From Blattamonas nauphoetae (lineage: Eukaryota > Preaxostyla > Oxymonadida): 33,351 nt of DNA. The DNA lies in contig JARBJD010000563.1 of assembly GCA_033064195.1 (NCBI GenBank), forward strand, positions 1-33,351. The letters are read 5' to 3'. The position numbers and the translations under genes are program-made. This document shows, piece by piece, positions 10,498 to 19,791 of the stretch. The number at the start of each line of letters is the position of its first letter. Position 1 is the first letter of the stretch. The notes beneath the pieces were generated by a model. It did not search any database and was not told where the DNA came from. It saw only the letters and a list, made by a program, of their open reading frames with translations.

Positions 10498-13400
10498 ATA
10501 TTATGATCCGTGACACAAAACCGCATCGCTGCAAGCTCTCCGACACTCACACCTATTCGACACAGCTCTCTCGAAAACAGGAAACGGGACGAATCTGATC
10601 AACGTGGGCGATGGCTCTTTCGAAGTTCCAGTGACGTCGATCTCGTCGAACGTGGAAGTTTTGGTGTTGGCTTCCTCACAAACTCATCGACCTTCACAGC
10701 AATAGTCTCTTCTGGTCTGACAGAAGCGACCAGCCAGCTCGTCACAACGGAATCGTCGAAGGAAACTCGTCTTTCGACAGTTCGGATCGAATGCATCAAA
10801 TCGCACGAAGTCTCCCTCCTCTCATTTTCATCGAGATCATCCCTTTCCTGTTGAACAATTGCAGATCAGTCTTGTTCGACGTCTCCGTCCGCAACCCCCT
10901 CACTCTCGTCGGATGCTCTCTCGACGACTTTCGAGGTGGTTCATTCACTCTTCGATATTGCGCTTATTCCAACATTCATTCAGACGTGAATGGCAGTGTT
11001 CTTCATGCGATCAACACCACTGTCTCCTTCACTCACGTGTCATTCACGAACTGTTCGTCAAAGAACTGCTCAGCAACAGAAACAGATTATGATGGGAACC
11101 TGATTGGGAAGGGGGAGCAAGGCGGCTGAAGTGAACGACATCTTCATCGAGTTGTGATCGAAGGACGGAACGATCCGACAGAATTGGAGCTCATCCACTT
11201 CTTCCTCCCCTCACCAACGATCTCAGTGAACGGGAGTCGACAGCTGCCTCTCGGAGGATACTGTGGAACAGACAACGACAATTGTAAATGGACAGGAACA
11301 AGCTACGCGACATTACAATATGGAGTGAGTCATCTAAAGCAGAAGTGCAAGAATGACAGACACTTCCCGCAGACGATCATGATTGTGTGGAACATGACAT
11401 ACATTGAGGAGGACATTGATATTGCAGATCAAGACGTCACTGTGAAGGGAACGACAGCGGCGAAGAAAGATGCTCGCCTGGCTGTTGTCAATTTGGACAT
11501 TCGACCGATTGCGAAGGCCGGTTTATTTTCTTTGGAGGACGATGGAGACAGTTTGGAGTTGAACGACGTTGCTATGATCTGCTCACTCTCCAAATCATTC
11601 CGTCATATTCTCCTCCAATCGACTTGTCAGCCAATCAGCATCGTGGATTGCACGTTTAACCGGACAAAAAGACTCAACTGGACGCGCAACACTCTCCGCT
11701 CCTCTCATTTAGTTCTCGTTGGACACATCGTCTCTCTTCATTTCTTCCGCAACTTTCTGTTCATTCTCTGTGCCAAATGACGCGCTGGTGGAGATCAGGA
11801 GCGAGCACCCAACTTCCATTCTCTCCACCTCGTTCTCAGATTGTGTCCGAACTGACCCAGATCAACCCAAGCTGATTCCTGTGATATCCTCATCTCTCTC
11901 CCGACCAGCCACTCCTCGACTTTGCTGGGCGAGACAGTTCGCTAATGTCGAATGAGAAATGGTACGAAACATCACTAATGTACCATCTCATCTCCCCAAC
12001 AGTGAAGATTGTGGCAGATAAAAAAGGAAAGAACGAACAAAGTGAACACCCGAAATGTGGATCTGATCGACTTCGATGTTCGTTACTGGAATCTGCAGTG
12101 GCTTCCTCTCTCTCACACGCTCCTGAATTCAATTGAGGTCGCAGGAACAACGACACTTTCCTCCTCTCATGTTGTCTCCTCATCCGCCTCAATCTCGTCT
12201 CCCTCAACGAAGCAGATCATCGTCCAGTCTGGAGTTGGATCCATCACGATGAATGGAGCCAGCCAGACACTCTCATTCGACTCGCTTCTCTTCCACCTTT
12301 CTCCAAGCAGTGCAGTTCCTTCATTCTTCATCGTCTCCGCAGAACCTATCCCTGACATCGTGTGATGTCGGCACAGACACTCGGATTAAGCTAAATGACC
12401 ACACCATCTCATCGGTGCAAGTTTCAAATGATCCCTCTCTTGGCATTGTCATCCATCTCTCGCTCGGCACGACATTCTAATCCACAACAGACACTCTCTT
12501 CGACGAGATCGCGTCAAATGGAACAGGCTCGCTCATCTTTGTTGCAGCATCTGATCTCGATTCAACGGCCCTCCAAGCACCATTCTCTCTTCTCAAGAAC
12601 AAGTCGGAACTGACTCTCCCGAAAGCATGCTCTTCTTCTGGTTTCCTCACACGAATCAAGAGACCACGCAGTCTGTCGATGGAGAGGGAGAGGATCACGC
12701 CAACTGTGGGCTCACTCAACTTCCTTACGAGACACTGGACAAAGGATTCTCATCTCTCAAGCGAACGGAGTCAACACTTCTCATCGGAAGTTCAACCAGC
12801 CTCAAAACATCACATTCGACTTCGTTTATCAAGCAGATCATCAAGTCGAAGAGTGAGGGGGCAACACTCACTGCAGACTCGTCTGCCTCTTTCTCTGTTT
12901 TGGTCGAATACACACTCCATCTGAACAGTCTCGCTTTCGTCTTCGGAGCCGACCAAAGATCAACCTCCTTCCATTCAGTCTCTTCTTGTTCACTGTCGAT
13001 CGAGTCGTGTTCATTTGGATCAGCTGCAACTGCTTCAACTCTGAACGAAGCTCTGTTCAACATCGTCGGAAGCCCGACCTTCAAATCCTCCATTTTGACG
13101 AGAATCAGCACTTCGTCATCGACTGGACTCCTCTCTCTCGATCTGTCTGGATCTCACACCCTCTCCATTGTCTCAACTTCCCTCGTCTCGTGCACAGCAT
13201 CGTCCGCTCCTCTTGTCTCCCTCACTCTCTCTTCCACCACTGAACAGACAGATTGGGATTTCGACCTGAGTGGTCTCTCGTTTTCTCTCGCTCCGTCGAA
13301 TCCTGTTCCGAGTGGAGCTCTGATCTTCGTGTCTAGACCATCCTTCGCGACACAAATCGTTCACTCTCATTTCACGTCTGTTGACTCGTCGACCGATCCA

Positions 13401-13868
13401 GAAGCGTTTCGGGGAATGACACTTCAACTGAAGTGTCATCATCGCTGCTTGAGTATCCGATCCGATTGCAACAGGACGAGAGATTGATGTGTATGGGGAG
13501 AATGGGAAAGACATTGCTCACTGTGGTCCCAATGGGGTGAGTGACTCGACGATTGAGAAACGAATCTCGCGAGCGAATTGAGAAGATAGATCGAAAGTGA
13601 TTCAAATTGTGGATTCGACAGATCTGGATGCATTAATCTCACCAAACGAACACGCTCTCTCTCTCATTGGACACTCGACAACTCAGTCGGTGAGGATTCT
13701 TGATGATGGTTGATGTCGAAGAATGAGAAAGAAACGATGTCGATCGCCACAGCCGAAGATGTCTCCACTCCGGGGTCACTTGCGGGTGTGATGGCATTGG
13801 TTGAGTTGGGTCGATCTGAATAGAAGGCGTTCCTGACCTCATTCTAAGAGCTTCAACATATTATGATC
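10498..13868. repeat. 11-bp direct repeats bracketing the beta-helix fragment
   Basis: ATATTATGATC occurs at 10498-10508 and 13858-13868, both preceded by TTCAA-like sequence, just outside the beta-helix-like sequence. They could mark the edges of the captured segment or be chance in AT-rich flanks. Confidence 0.35.
10510..13560 (+). pseudogene. Broken beta-helix surface-type protein gene inside the element
   Basis: Protein-like segments in changing frames carry Ser/Thr/Cys-rich short strands typical of right-handed beta-helix (pectin-lyase-like, polymorphic outer-membrane-like) proteins abundant in oxymonads. Examples are 'VSFTHVSFTNCSSKNCS' (about 11030), 'SSCSLSIESCSFGSA' (about 12990) and 'HTLSIVSTSLVSCTASSA'. 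The recurring spacer motif appears as 'GTDNDNCKWTGTSYATLQYG' (about 11260), 'GEDHANCGLTQLPYETL' (about 12690) and 'GENGKDIAHCG' (about 13500), so at least three modules are present. An in-frame TAA at 12478 and frame changes near 10.8, 11.1, 11.75, 12.36 and 12.65 kb break it. No signal peptide or transmembrane tail was found, so it looks like an internal fragment of a larger gene. It lies between two 11-bp direct repeats (10498 and 13858). Confidence 0.65.
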
Positions 13869-13925
13869 GATCTGCCCATTTTCTCATTTCATTATTTCAA
13901 CCAAAACGAAACATGTCAATTGAAG

Positions 13926-14172
13926 TCTTATGATTGTTAAAGAAGTTGAAGGAAACAAAATGTGATGTGAATTATCTCTAATTTATCCTCTTTTCCAGAA
14001 CGAGATATGATCTAACCCATGAATTGCACACTCAAACAGTATTTCATGTTTTTCTCAGGATGGAGGCTTTCTGTAACTCTATCACTTCACACAGTTCATA
14101 GTCATTATCTCTTCTATGAAATATGAGAAAAGCACCAATTGGTGACAAGACACCGATTGGTGACACCACTAT
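13926..14172 (-). repeat. Right arm of the long inverted repeat
   Basis: 247 bp, reverse complement of 10022-10267 except for one additional T in the run near 14049. The same two boxes are at 14133-14144 and 14151-14162. The sequence diverges completely outside 14172 and inside 13926. Confidence 0.9.
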
Positions 14173-14508
14173 GACCAACTATTCTCATTGTGCCGCCACT
14201 TTTTAGTTGCATAAGAATTAATCCACTCCACCGATTTGTATTTTTCTCCAATTTATTTCAATCACTTTCAGGCGATTGTGACTTGGAAAATAAAACAGCC
14301 CAAATGCAAAATGTCGAGCACAAACTCCGTTTGAGAAATGGACAGAGATGGTAGTTCGAAATATGTTCGTTTCAAAATTTGATCGAAAAGATGTCAGAGT
14401 GTATGTACCTAAAAAAGAATCAGAGACAAAATGTGGTGGATTTAAAATCGCGAGAATTCTATAGTGGGTCATATTCAACAGCCTTGAATCTTAGAAGCTA
14501 AACACAAT
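14173..14508. other. Flank between right arm and SPRY gene
   Basis: No independent gene. If the upstream element is a nested insertion, 14173-14206 would be the displaced last codons of the transposase, and the AT-rich sequence to about 14480 its 3' untranslated region or transposon end. A TGA at 14485-14487 lies in frame before the ATG of the next gene. Confidence 0.4.
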
Positions 14509-17500
14509 ATGAGTGCGGATACGATATCAAGGCAGAAGGACAAGGAACATGGAGAAAAAGAAGGGAAGGAGAAGGGAGAAGGACAAGTTTTGAGTCGGAG
14601 ACGCGGAGCAGGAGAGATCATCGAATGGTTCCCAGTGACGGAACTTGAACTGGAAGACGATGTGTTCACTCAAACAGGAGGAAGCCTTTCGACTCTTCTG
14701 TCGCTTTCGTGTGGGAAAGCGGTGACTCGATTCTCATTCACATTGAACCGATGCAAAGAGTTCAAGTACATTGGGATTGTGGCTTCTTCACAAACTCAGA
14801 CGGTAACGAAACCATCGATTTTCATATTTCTGTTGGGAGGAGCGGGATGGAACTTGGACAAAAAGGAACAAATGGCTGTGTCGCACGTGACGGAATCTTC
14901 GGTCGGGTCAGCATGTGAAGGTGGGAAGGACGGCCAGCGAGTGGTGTTGGAGGCAGACGGGCGAGACGGGAAGAGGACACTGCGACTGAGCCAGGATGGA
15001 AAGACACAACCCACATTCTTCTCGAACATTCCTGTCCCCTTCCGATTCGCAATCTTGCTGTATGGAAAAAACGATTCAGTTTTGATTGAATCAGTGGAAG
15101 AACTGTCGGAACCAACACTGACGGGAGGAACAACGGAAATCAGGATGGATTCGGTTGAGGAGGGAGGAACAGGAACAGAAACTGGAACAGGAACAGGAAC
15201 AGGAATAGGAACGTCGAGGGAGAAGGATGGGGGAGAAAAGGGAGGGAATGAGGGGAAGAAGCAGACGGCGGGGATGGGGATGGGGATGGCGGTCGGAGGG
15301 AAGGGAATGGTTTCAGAAGGAGGAGAGAAGGGTGAAGGACGAGTTTTGAGTCGGAGACGCGGAGCAGGAGAGATCATCGAATGGTTCCCAGTGACGGAAC
15401 TTGAACTGGAAGACGATGTGTTCACTCAAACAGGAGGAAGCCTTTCGACTCTTCTGTCGCTTTCGTGTGGGAAAGCGGTGACTCGATTCTCATTCACATT
15501 GAACCGATGCAAAGAGTTCAAGTACATTGGGATTGTGGCTTCTTCACAAACTCAGACGGTAACGAAACCATCGATTTTCATATTTCTGTTGGGAGGAGCG
15601 GGATGGAACTTGGACAAAAAGGAACAAATGGCTGTGTCGCACGTGACGGAATCTTCGGTCGGGTCAGCATGTGAAGGTGGGAAGGACGGCCAGCGAGTGG
15701 TGTTGGAGGCAGACGGGCGAGACGGGAAGAGGACACTGCGACTGAGCCAGGATGGAAAGACACAACCCACATTCTTCTCGAACATTCCTGTCCCCTTCCG
15801 ATTCGCAATCTTGCTGTATGGAAAAAACGATTCAGTTTTGATTGAATCAGTGGAAGAACTGTCGGAACCAACACTGACGGGAGGAACAACGGAAATCAGG
15901 ATGGATTCGGTTGAGGAGGGAGGAACAGGAACAGGAACAGGAACTGGAACAGGAACGTCGAGGGAGAAGGATGGCGGCGAAAAGGGAGGGAATGAGGGGA
16001 AGAAGCAGACGGCGGGGATGGGGATGGGGATGGCGGTCGGAGGGAAGGGAATGGTTTCAGAAGGAGGAGAGAAGGGTGAAGGACGAGTTTTGAGTCGGAG
16101 ACGCGGAGCAGGAGAGATCATCGAATGGTTCCCAGTGACGGAACTTGAACTGGAAGACGATGTGTTCACTCAAACAGGAGGAAGCCTTTCGACTCTTCTG
16201 TCGCTTTCGTGTGGGAAAGCGGTGACTCGATTCTCATTCACATTGAACCGATGCAAAGAGTTCAAGTACATTGGGATTGTGGCTTCTTCACAAACTCAGA
16301 CGGTAACGAAACCATCGATTTTCATATTTCTGTTGGGAGGAGCGGGATGGAACTTGGACAAAAAGGAACAAATGGCTGTGTCGCACGTGACGGAATCTTC
16401 GGTCGGGTCAGCATGTGAAGGTGGGAAGGACGGCCAGCGAGTGGTGTTGGAGGCAGACGGGCGAGACGGGAAGAGGACACTGCGACTGAGCCAGGATGGA
16501 AAGACACAACCCACATTCTTCTCGAACATTCCTGTCCCCTTCCGATTCGCAATCTTGCTGTATGGAAAAAACGATTCAGTTTTGATTGAATCAGTGGAAG
16601 AACTGTCGGAACCAACACTGACGGGAGGAACAACGGAAATCAGGATGGATTCGGTTGAGGAGGGAGGAACAGGAACAGGAACAGGAACAGGAACTGGAAC
16701 AGGAACGTCGAGGGAGAAGGATGGAGGAGAAAAGGGAGGGAATGAGGGGAAGAAGCAGACGGCGGGGATGGGGATGGGGATGGCGGTCGGAGGGAAGGGA
16801 ATGGTTTCAGAAGGAGGAGAGAAGGGTGAAGGACGAGTTTTGAGTCGGAGACGCGGAGCAGGAGAGATCATCGAATGGTTCCCAGTGACGGAACTTGAAC
16901 TGGAAGACGATGTGTTCACTCAAACAGGAGGAAGCCTTTCGACTCTTCTGTCGCTTTCGTGTGGGAAAGCGGTGACTCGATTCTCATTCACATTGAACCG
17001 ATGCAAAGAGTTCAAGTACATTGGGATTGTGGCTTCTTCACAAACTCAGACGGTAACGAAACCATCGATTTTCATATTTCTGTTGGGAGGAGCGGGATGG
17101 AACTTGGACAAAAAGGAACAAATGGCTGTGTCGCACGTGACGGAATCTTCGGTCGGGTCAGCATGTGAAGGTGGGAAGGACGGCCAGCGAGTGGTGTTGG
17201 AGGCAGACGGGCGAGACGGGAAGAGGACACTGCGACTGAGCCAGGATGGAAAGACACAACCCACATTCTTCTCGAACATTCCTGTCCCCTTCCGATTCGC
17301 AATCTTGCTGTATGGAAAAAACGATTCAGTTTTGATTGAATCAGTGGAAGAACTGTCGGAACCAACACTGACGGGAGGAACAACGGAAATCAGGATGGAT
17401 TCGGTTGAGTCAACCAAATTCATCAGCACAAGATGGAACCCATTCCGCTCCACAAACTCAGAAAGGCGAGGAAAGCGAGATTCCACTCGGCACACCGTTC

Positions 17501-17862
17501 GCAACATGTTAATCGTTCGATTGAAGGCATCGAGTGGACGTGGAGTGGTGAGACAGACGCGGACTGAAGAGGCGATGAAACCTTCGCACGGTTCCAGAAT
17601 CTTCTCGAGTGCAATTCGACCGATTGCATTGGTATCTGCATCGATCGGGCCGAACAAGTTGAAAGGAGATGGGCATGTGAAGCGGGAGAGAGAGAGCACG
17701 ATGATGTCGACCACTGCATTTGCCAATTCAGTGTTTATCGTTTCCAACGTCTCGATTTTCCCGCTTCCCTTTTCTTGTGGGTGTGATTCTGCTCCCTTCT
17801 TCATTCTGAGCACATCCATCAAACTGAAGAAGAGTCCATGTTCTGCCATCCTTTCTGGATGA
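14509..17862 (+). CDS. Protein of four tandem SPRY-like repeats
   Basis: A 1117-codon uninterrupted frame from the first ATG after an in-frame TGA (14485). After a short Lys/Glu-rich start it has four copies of a roughly 190-residue SPRY-like domain. Each copy contains 'GEIIEWFPVTELELEDDVF', 'RFSFTLNRCKEFKYIGIVAS', 'FIFLLGGAGWNLDKK', 'SACEGGKDGQRVVLEADG', 'KTQPTFFSNIPVPFRFAI' and 'NDSVLIESVEELSEP'. The first three copies are followed by a low-complexity linker (GTGT repeats, then GEKGGNEGKK, then MGMGMAVGGKG). The fourth copy ends at 'RMDSVE' and the frame continues into the antisense of a neighbouring gene until 17862, so the last 150 or so residues are probably not native. SPRY domains bind proteins; in oxymonads this type often ends kinase-like or beta-helix-like proteins, but no such partner domain is present. 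There is no signal peptide. The near-identical copies indicate very recent amplification. Confidence 0.65.
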   Translation: MSADTISRQKDKEHGEKEGKEKGEGQVLSRRRGAGEIIEWFPVTELELEDDVFTQTGGSLSTLLSLSCGKAVTRFSFTLNRCKEFKYIGIVASSQTQTVTKPSIFIFLLGGAGWNLDKKEQMAVSHVTESSVGSACEGGKDGQRVVLEADGRDGKRTLRLSQDGKTQPTFFSNIPVPFRFAILLYGKNDSVLIESVEELSEPTLTGGTTEIRMDSVEEGGTGTETGTGTGTGIGTSREKDGGEKGGNEGKKQTAGMGMGMAVGGKGMVSEGGEKGEGRVLSRRRGAGEIIEWFPVTELELEDDVFTQTGGSLSTLLSLSCGKAVTRFSFTLNRCKEFKYIGIVASSQTQTVTKPSIFIFLLGGAGWNLDKKEQMAVSHVTESSVGSACEGGKDGQRVVLEADGRDGKRTLRLSQDGKTQPTFFSNIPVPFRFAILLYGKNDSVLIESVEELSEPTLTGGTTEIRMDSVEEGGTGTGTGTGTGTSREKDGGEKGGNEGKKQTAGMGMGMAVGGKGMVSEGGEKGEGRVLSRRRGAGEIIEWFPVTELELEDDVFTQTGGSLSTLLSLSCGKAVTRFSFTLNRCKEFKYIGIVASSQTQTVTKPSIFIFLLGGAGWNLDKKEQMAVSHVTESSVGSACEGGKDGQRVVLEADGRDGKRTLRLSQDGKTQPTFFSNIPVPFRFAILLYGKNDSVLIESVEELSEPTLTGGTTEIRMDSVEEGGTGTGTGTGTGTGTSREKDGGEKGGNEGKKQTAGMGMGMAVGGKGMVSEGGEKGEGRVLSRRRGAGEIIEWFPVTELELEDDVFTQTGGSLSTLLSLSCGKAVTRFSFTLNRCKEFKYIGIVASSQTQTVTKPSIFIFLLGGAGWNLDKKEQMAVSHVTESSVGSACEGGKDGQRVVLEADGRDGKRTLRLSQDGKTQPTFFSNIPVPFRFAILLYGKNDSVLIESVEELSEPTLTGGTTEIRMDSVESTKFISTRWNPFRSTNSERRGKRDSTRHTVRNMLIVRLKASSGRGVVRQTRTEEAMKPSHGSRIFSSAIRPIALVSASIGPNKLKGDGHVKRERESTMMSTTAFANSVFIVSNVSIFPLPFSCGCDSAPFFILSTSIKLKKSPCSAILSG
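14581..17409 (+). repeat. Tandem array, 3.75 units of about 750 bp
   Basis: Units begin at 14581, 15337, 16081 and 16831, giving periods of 756, 744 and 750 bp. The differences are explained by 8, 6 and 7 copies of a GGAACA-type hexamer. Outside the hexamers the units look almost identical by eye. The last unit stops before the linker at about 17409. All periods are multiples of three, so the frame stays open. Confidence 0.92.
15166..15213 (+). repeat. GGAACA microsatellite, unit 1 (8 copies)
   Basis: Eight hexamers with variants GGAACA, GAAACT and GGAATA, encoding Gly-Thr pairs. The equivalents in units 2 and 3 are at 15922-15957 (6 copies) and 16666-16707 (7 copies). Slippage here alone accounts for the unit length differences and preserves frame. 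Confidence 0.9.
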
Positions 17863-19751
17863 TCCCTGCCAAAGTGGGTGATGATCGCTTTCAACAGATT
17901 CACTGTGTGTCCGAACAGTTGTACGTTCTTAGTTGCAAGGAGAGGAGGAAGTGTTCGAGCGACAGTTGCTGGAAACGACGAGGAAGATATGTATGATCTG
18001 AGATCGGTTCGGAGTTTGTAGAGGAAGATGGAAGCACAGGATGCGATTGTGTCGGCTGGCGAGGGCTTGGCTGTGATGAACGAGGAGAGTGACGAGAGGG
18101 CAGACACAATCGATTCGAATGGCAGCTTCGAAAACAAGTCCAGTGTCAAAAGAGAGGGGACAGCGGAAGAAGGTTCATTCTCAACAATTCCAACTGCTTC
18201 CAGTCGAACCTCCTCCCACACTTCCTTCATGTATTCCATGAGATGCGGAACATTAACGTCTCGATCGAGCTCAATACTCATCTCCATCAACTTCGATTCC
18301 TTTCGAGCAGAGGCAACAAGAGACTTTCGTGTTGGGATGAGAATCTCGTCCACAACGAACTGCTCGAGTGTTCTTCCATTTTCGTTCGTCTCGTCCACTT
18401 CTGCTTCGAAATCACACACGTCCAAGCTTTGTATAACCACCTGAGCGATCAGATCGTCCATCTCTGCCTCGTCTTTCGAGTGAGGCGTGCAAAGATCGGA
18501 TGAGATGTGGGCCAGTGTCTTCACAGTTCCAGATTCCAAAAGTGATGAAAGTGACTCTTGATTCCACACTTTCGTCCAACATAGAACGAGCTCTCTGCCT
18601 TTCATCGCGATGGGTGCATTGCCAGACATGACAGAGAGGACAAGAAGTCGCGCGAGGCTGTTTCGAAAGTCATCGGACATCGACATTTCGTGAGCTCGGT
18701 GGATTGGATCGGGTGGGTCCTCTGGTTCGTAGTTAGGATCGTTGAAAGGGAAAGACCGGAAGAACAGATTTTCGAAGATGGCGAGGAAGAGGAGGACATC
18801 AGCAGCGTCGGCCGTGGAGAGCGAAGAACGTGAAATGAGGAACGACGATGCAGCGTCGAGAATTTGGGCTATTTCGTCAGTTGCCTGATCAGGGTGCAAT
18901 TTGGTGGACAGCAACAATGGTTCAGGCATGTCCTCCACAACCACGGTCTCCTTCCTCCTCGCTTCGAGCGCTGACTTCAACAGACGCTGGACAAATTGAA
19001 CTGTCTCGGTGATCGTAACTTCATCCCCCAGAATGTGAGTGAGAAAGGAGACGATGGGAGGAAATTCAGAACTTATTGTTGCCCATCTCGAAAGCCAGTC
19101 TTCTTCGGCTTCGGAAGCTTTTTCGGGGAAGATGGTAACTGTTGGATTTGTCAGGTGGAAAGTGAGATATTGTTCGAGTGGACCAAGAATATGAGGCACG
19201 GAGATGTTTGTTTCTTCCATTGCACGACGAATTTGCACAGAAAATGAGAGAAACACAGCGTGCAGAGGATCTGAGAGAGGTGTTTCGAGAGGACTTTGTT
19301 CTTCCAGAGCGGAAAGGACTGAACGAAGAAATCCCATTTCCAAGTATTTCTGCAATGTGAATGACCCCATGAAGGAGAATTGAGACTCTGCTATCATCAA
19401 TACAGTCTCTGAGAGGCAAGTATTGTGGAGTGACAGAAGAATGTGCCAAAGCGTGGTTTCAAAGCGAATAGGTGACTGATCGGGGCCCAGAGATTGAGTG
19501 AATGTTGGCCATGTGAATAATATGAATTTTTTGTGTTTCTTGTGGAGATCAAAGAGAAATGATCTGGTTTGATTCACAATTTCAGGAGTCAGAGTGGTCT
19601 GATCACGAAGAAAAGCGACAAGCTTGTTGAGCAGATGACCAAGTTCATTGGGGGACAAATTTCTGAGACAAAAATCACTCAGAGGCCACGGTAAAGGATC
19701 AACTATTTCAGGTGACTGTCCAAAAATTATAGAGAGAGAGAAGCAGAACAA
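17046..19751 (-). CDS. Armadillo/HEAT-like protein, 3' end fused to the SPRY array
   Basis: A long minus-strand open frame. From about 19720 to 17410 it encodes roughly 770 residues of leucine-rich amphipathic helices, such as 'ELGHLLNKLVAFLRDQ', 'VQLFGHTVNLLKAIITHFG' and 'IALEKILEPCEGFIASSVRV'. It fits an armadillo-like solenoid without catalytic motifs, as in the oxymonad-expanded helical-repeat families. After 'FHLVLMNLVD' (about 17410) the frame enters the antisense of the last SPRY unit and stops by chance at 17046, so the native C terminus is lost or displaced. The start at 19751 is not ATG. A likely model uses ATG 19791 ('MNPSSN'), a 66-nt intron and acceptor TTTGGACAG before 'SPEIVDPLPWPLSDF'; this is phase-consistent but unproven. 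It is divergent from the gene at 20135, with about 340-380 bp shared upstream. Confidence 0.65.
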   Translation of the reverse strand: MFCFSLSIIFGQSPEIVDPLPWPLSDFCLRNLSPNELGHLLNKLVAFLRDQTTLTPEIVNQTRSFLFDLHKKHKKFILFTWPTFTQSLGPDQSPIRFETTLWHILLSLHNTCLSETVLMIAESQFSFMGSFTLQKYLEMGFLRSVLSALEEQSPLETPLSDPLHAVFLSFSVQIRRAMEETNISVPHILGPLEQYLTFHLTNPTVTIFPEKASEAEEDWLSRWATISSEFPPIVSFLTHILGDEVTITETVQFVQRLLKSALEARRKETVVVEDMPEPLLLSTKLHPDQATDEIAQILDAASSFLISRSSLSTADAADVLLFLAIFENLFFRSFPFNDPNYEPEDPPDPIHRAHEMSMSDDFRNSLARLLVLSVMSGNAPIAMKGRELVLCWTKVWNQESLSSLLESGTVKTLAHISSDLCTPHSKDEAEMDDLIAQVVIQSLDVCDFEAEVDETNENGRTLEQFVVDEILIPTRKSLVASARKESKLMEMSIELDRDVNVPHLMEYMKEVWEEVRLEAVGIVENEPSSAVPSLLTLDLFSKLPFESIVSALSSLSSFITAKPSPADTIASCASIFLYKLRTDLRSYISSSSFPATVARTLPPLLATKNVQLFGHTVNLLKAIITHFGRDHPERMAEHGLFFSLMDVLRMKKGAESHPQEKGSGKIETLETINTELANAVVDIIVLSLSRFTCPSPFNLFGPIDADTNAIGRIALEKILEPCEGFIASSVRVCLTTPRPLDAFNRTINMLRTVCRVESRFPRLSEFVERNGFHLVLMNLVDSTESILISVVPPVSVGSDSSSTDSIKTESFFPYSKIANRKGTGMFEKNVGCVFPSWLSRSVLFPSRPSASNTTRWPSFPPSHADPTEDSVTCDTAICSFLSKFHPAPPNRNMKIDGFVTV
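17403..17415. other. Palindromic junction between SPRY array and helical-repeat gene
   Basis: GGTTGAGTCAACC. The left half (GGTTGA) is the end of the SPRY unit as in the other copies, and the right half is the same hexamer inverted at the edge of the minus-strand gene. The convergent genes thus meet exactly at an inverted GGTTGA pair. Confidence 0.75.
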
Positions 19752-19791
19752 AACGATTCAGAGTGAGAAAACACAACAAACATTTGAAGAT

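Larger units (their letters stand above)
10022..14172. mobile_element. Candidate 4.15-kb TIR element carrying a beta-helix gene fragment
   Basis: The region is bounded by inverted arms of 246 and 247 bp that differ by one T in a homopolymer. Just inside each outer edge is a TA (10023-10024 and 14170-14171), compatible with a TA target duplication. The element proper would then be 10025-14169, starting GTGGTGTC and ending GACACCAC. It encodes no transposase; its 3.66-kb interior is a broken beta-helix gene. The left edge lies in the last codons of the plus-strand transposase. If the element and one TA are skipped, that frame would read on for 11 codons (MTNYSHCAATF) to TAG at 14204-14206. This fits insertion into the 3' end of the transposase, though so short an extension could be chance. 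Alternatively, two opposed copies of the 3' end of one transposon flank the fragment. Near-identity of the arms implies recent origin or gene conversion. Confidence 0.6.

Noticed and set aside
10022-14172. LTR element
   Set aside because: The arms are inverted, not direct, and no reverse transcriptase, integrase or capsid sequence lies between them.
10022-14172. CACTA (EnSpm) transposon because of CACTA-like letters at the edges
   Set aside because: The orientation is wrong: the left edge reads TAGTGG and the right CCACTA, the reverse of CACTA ends, and no matching transposase is inside.
14796-17383. Antisense open frames of about 205 and 103 codons repeated in each SPRY unit
   Set aside because: They are mirror readings of the repeated plus-strand domain. 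Pro/Val/Ser runs come from the reverse of GGAACA and GAGG tracts, and they repeat only because the DNA does.
14581-17409. CRISPR-like or satellite array
   Set aside because: The units are 750 bp, protein-coding in one frame and without spacers; this is a coding tandem duplication.
17409-17862. C-terminal 150 residues of the SPRY protein as a real domain
   Set aside because: They are the exact antisense of conserved helical-repeat coding sequence on the minus strand and have no domain character.
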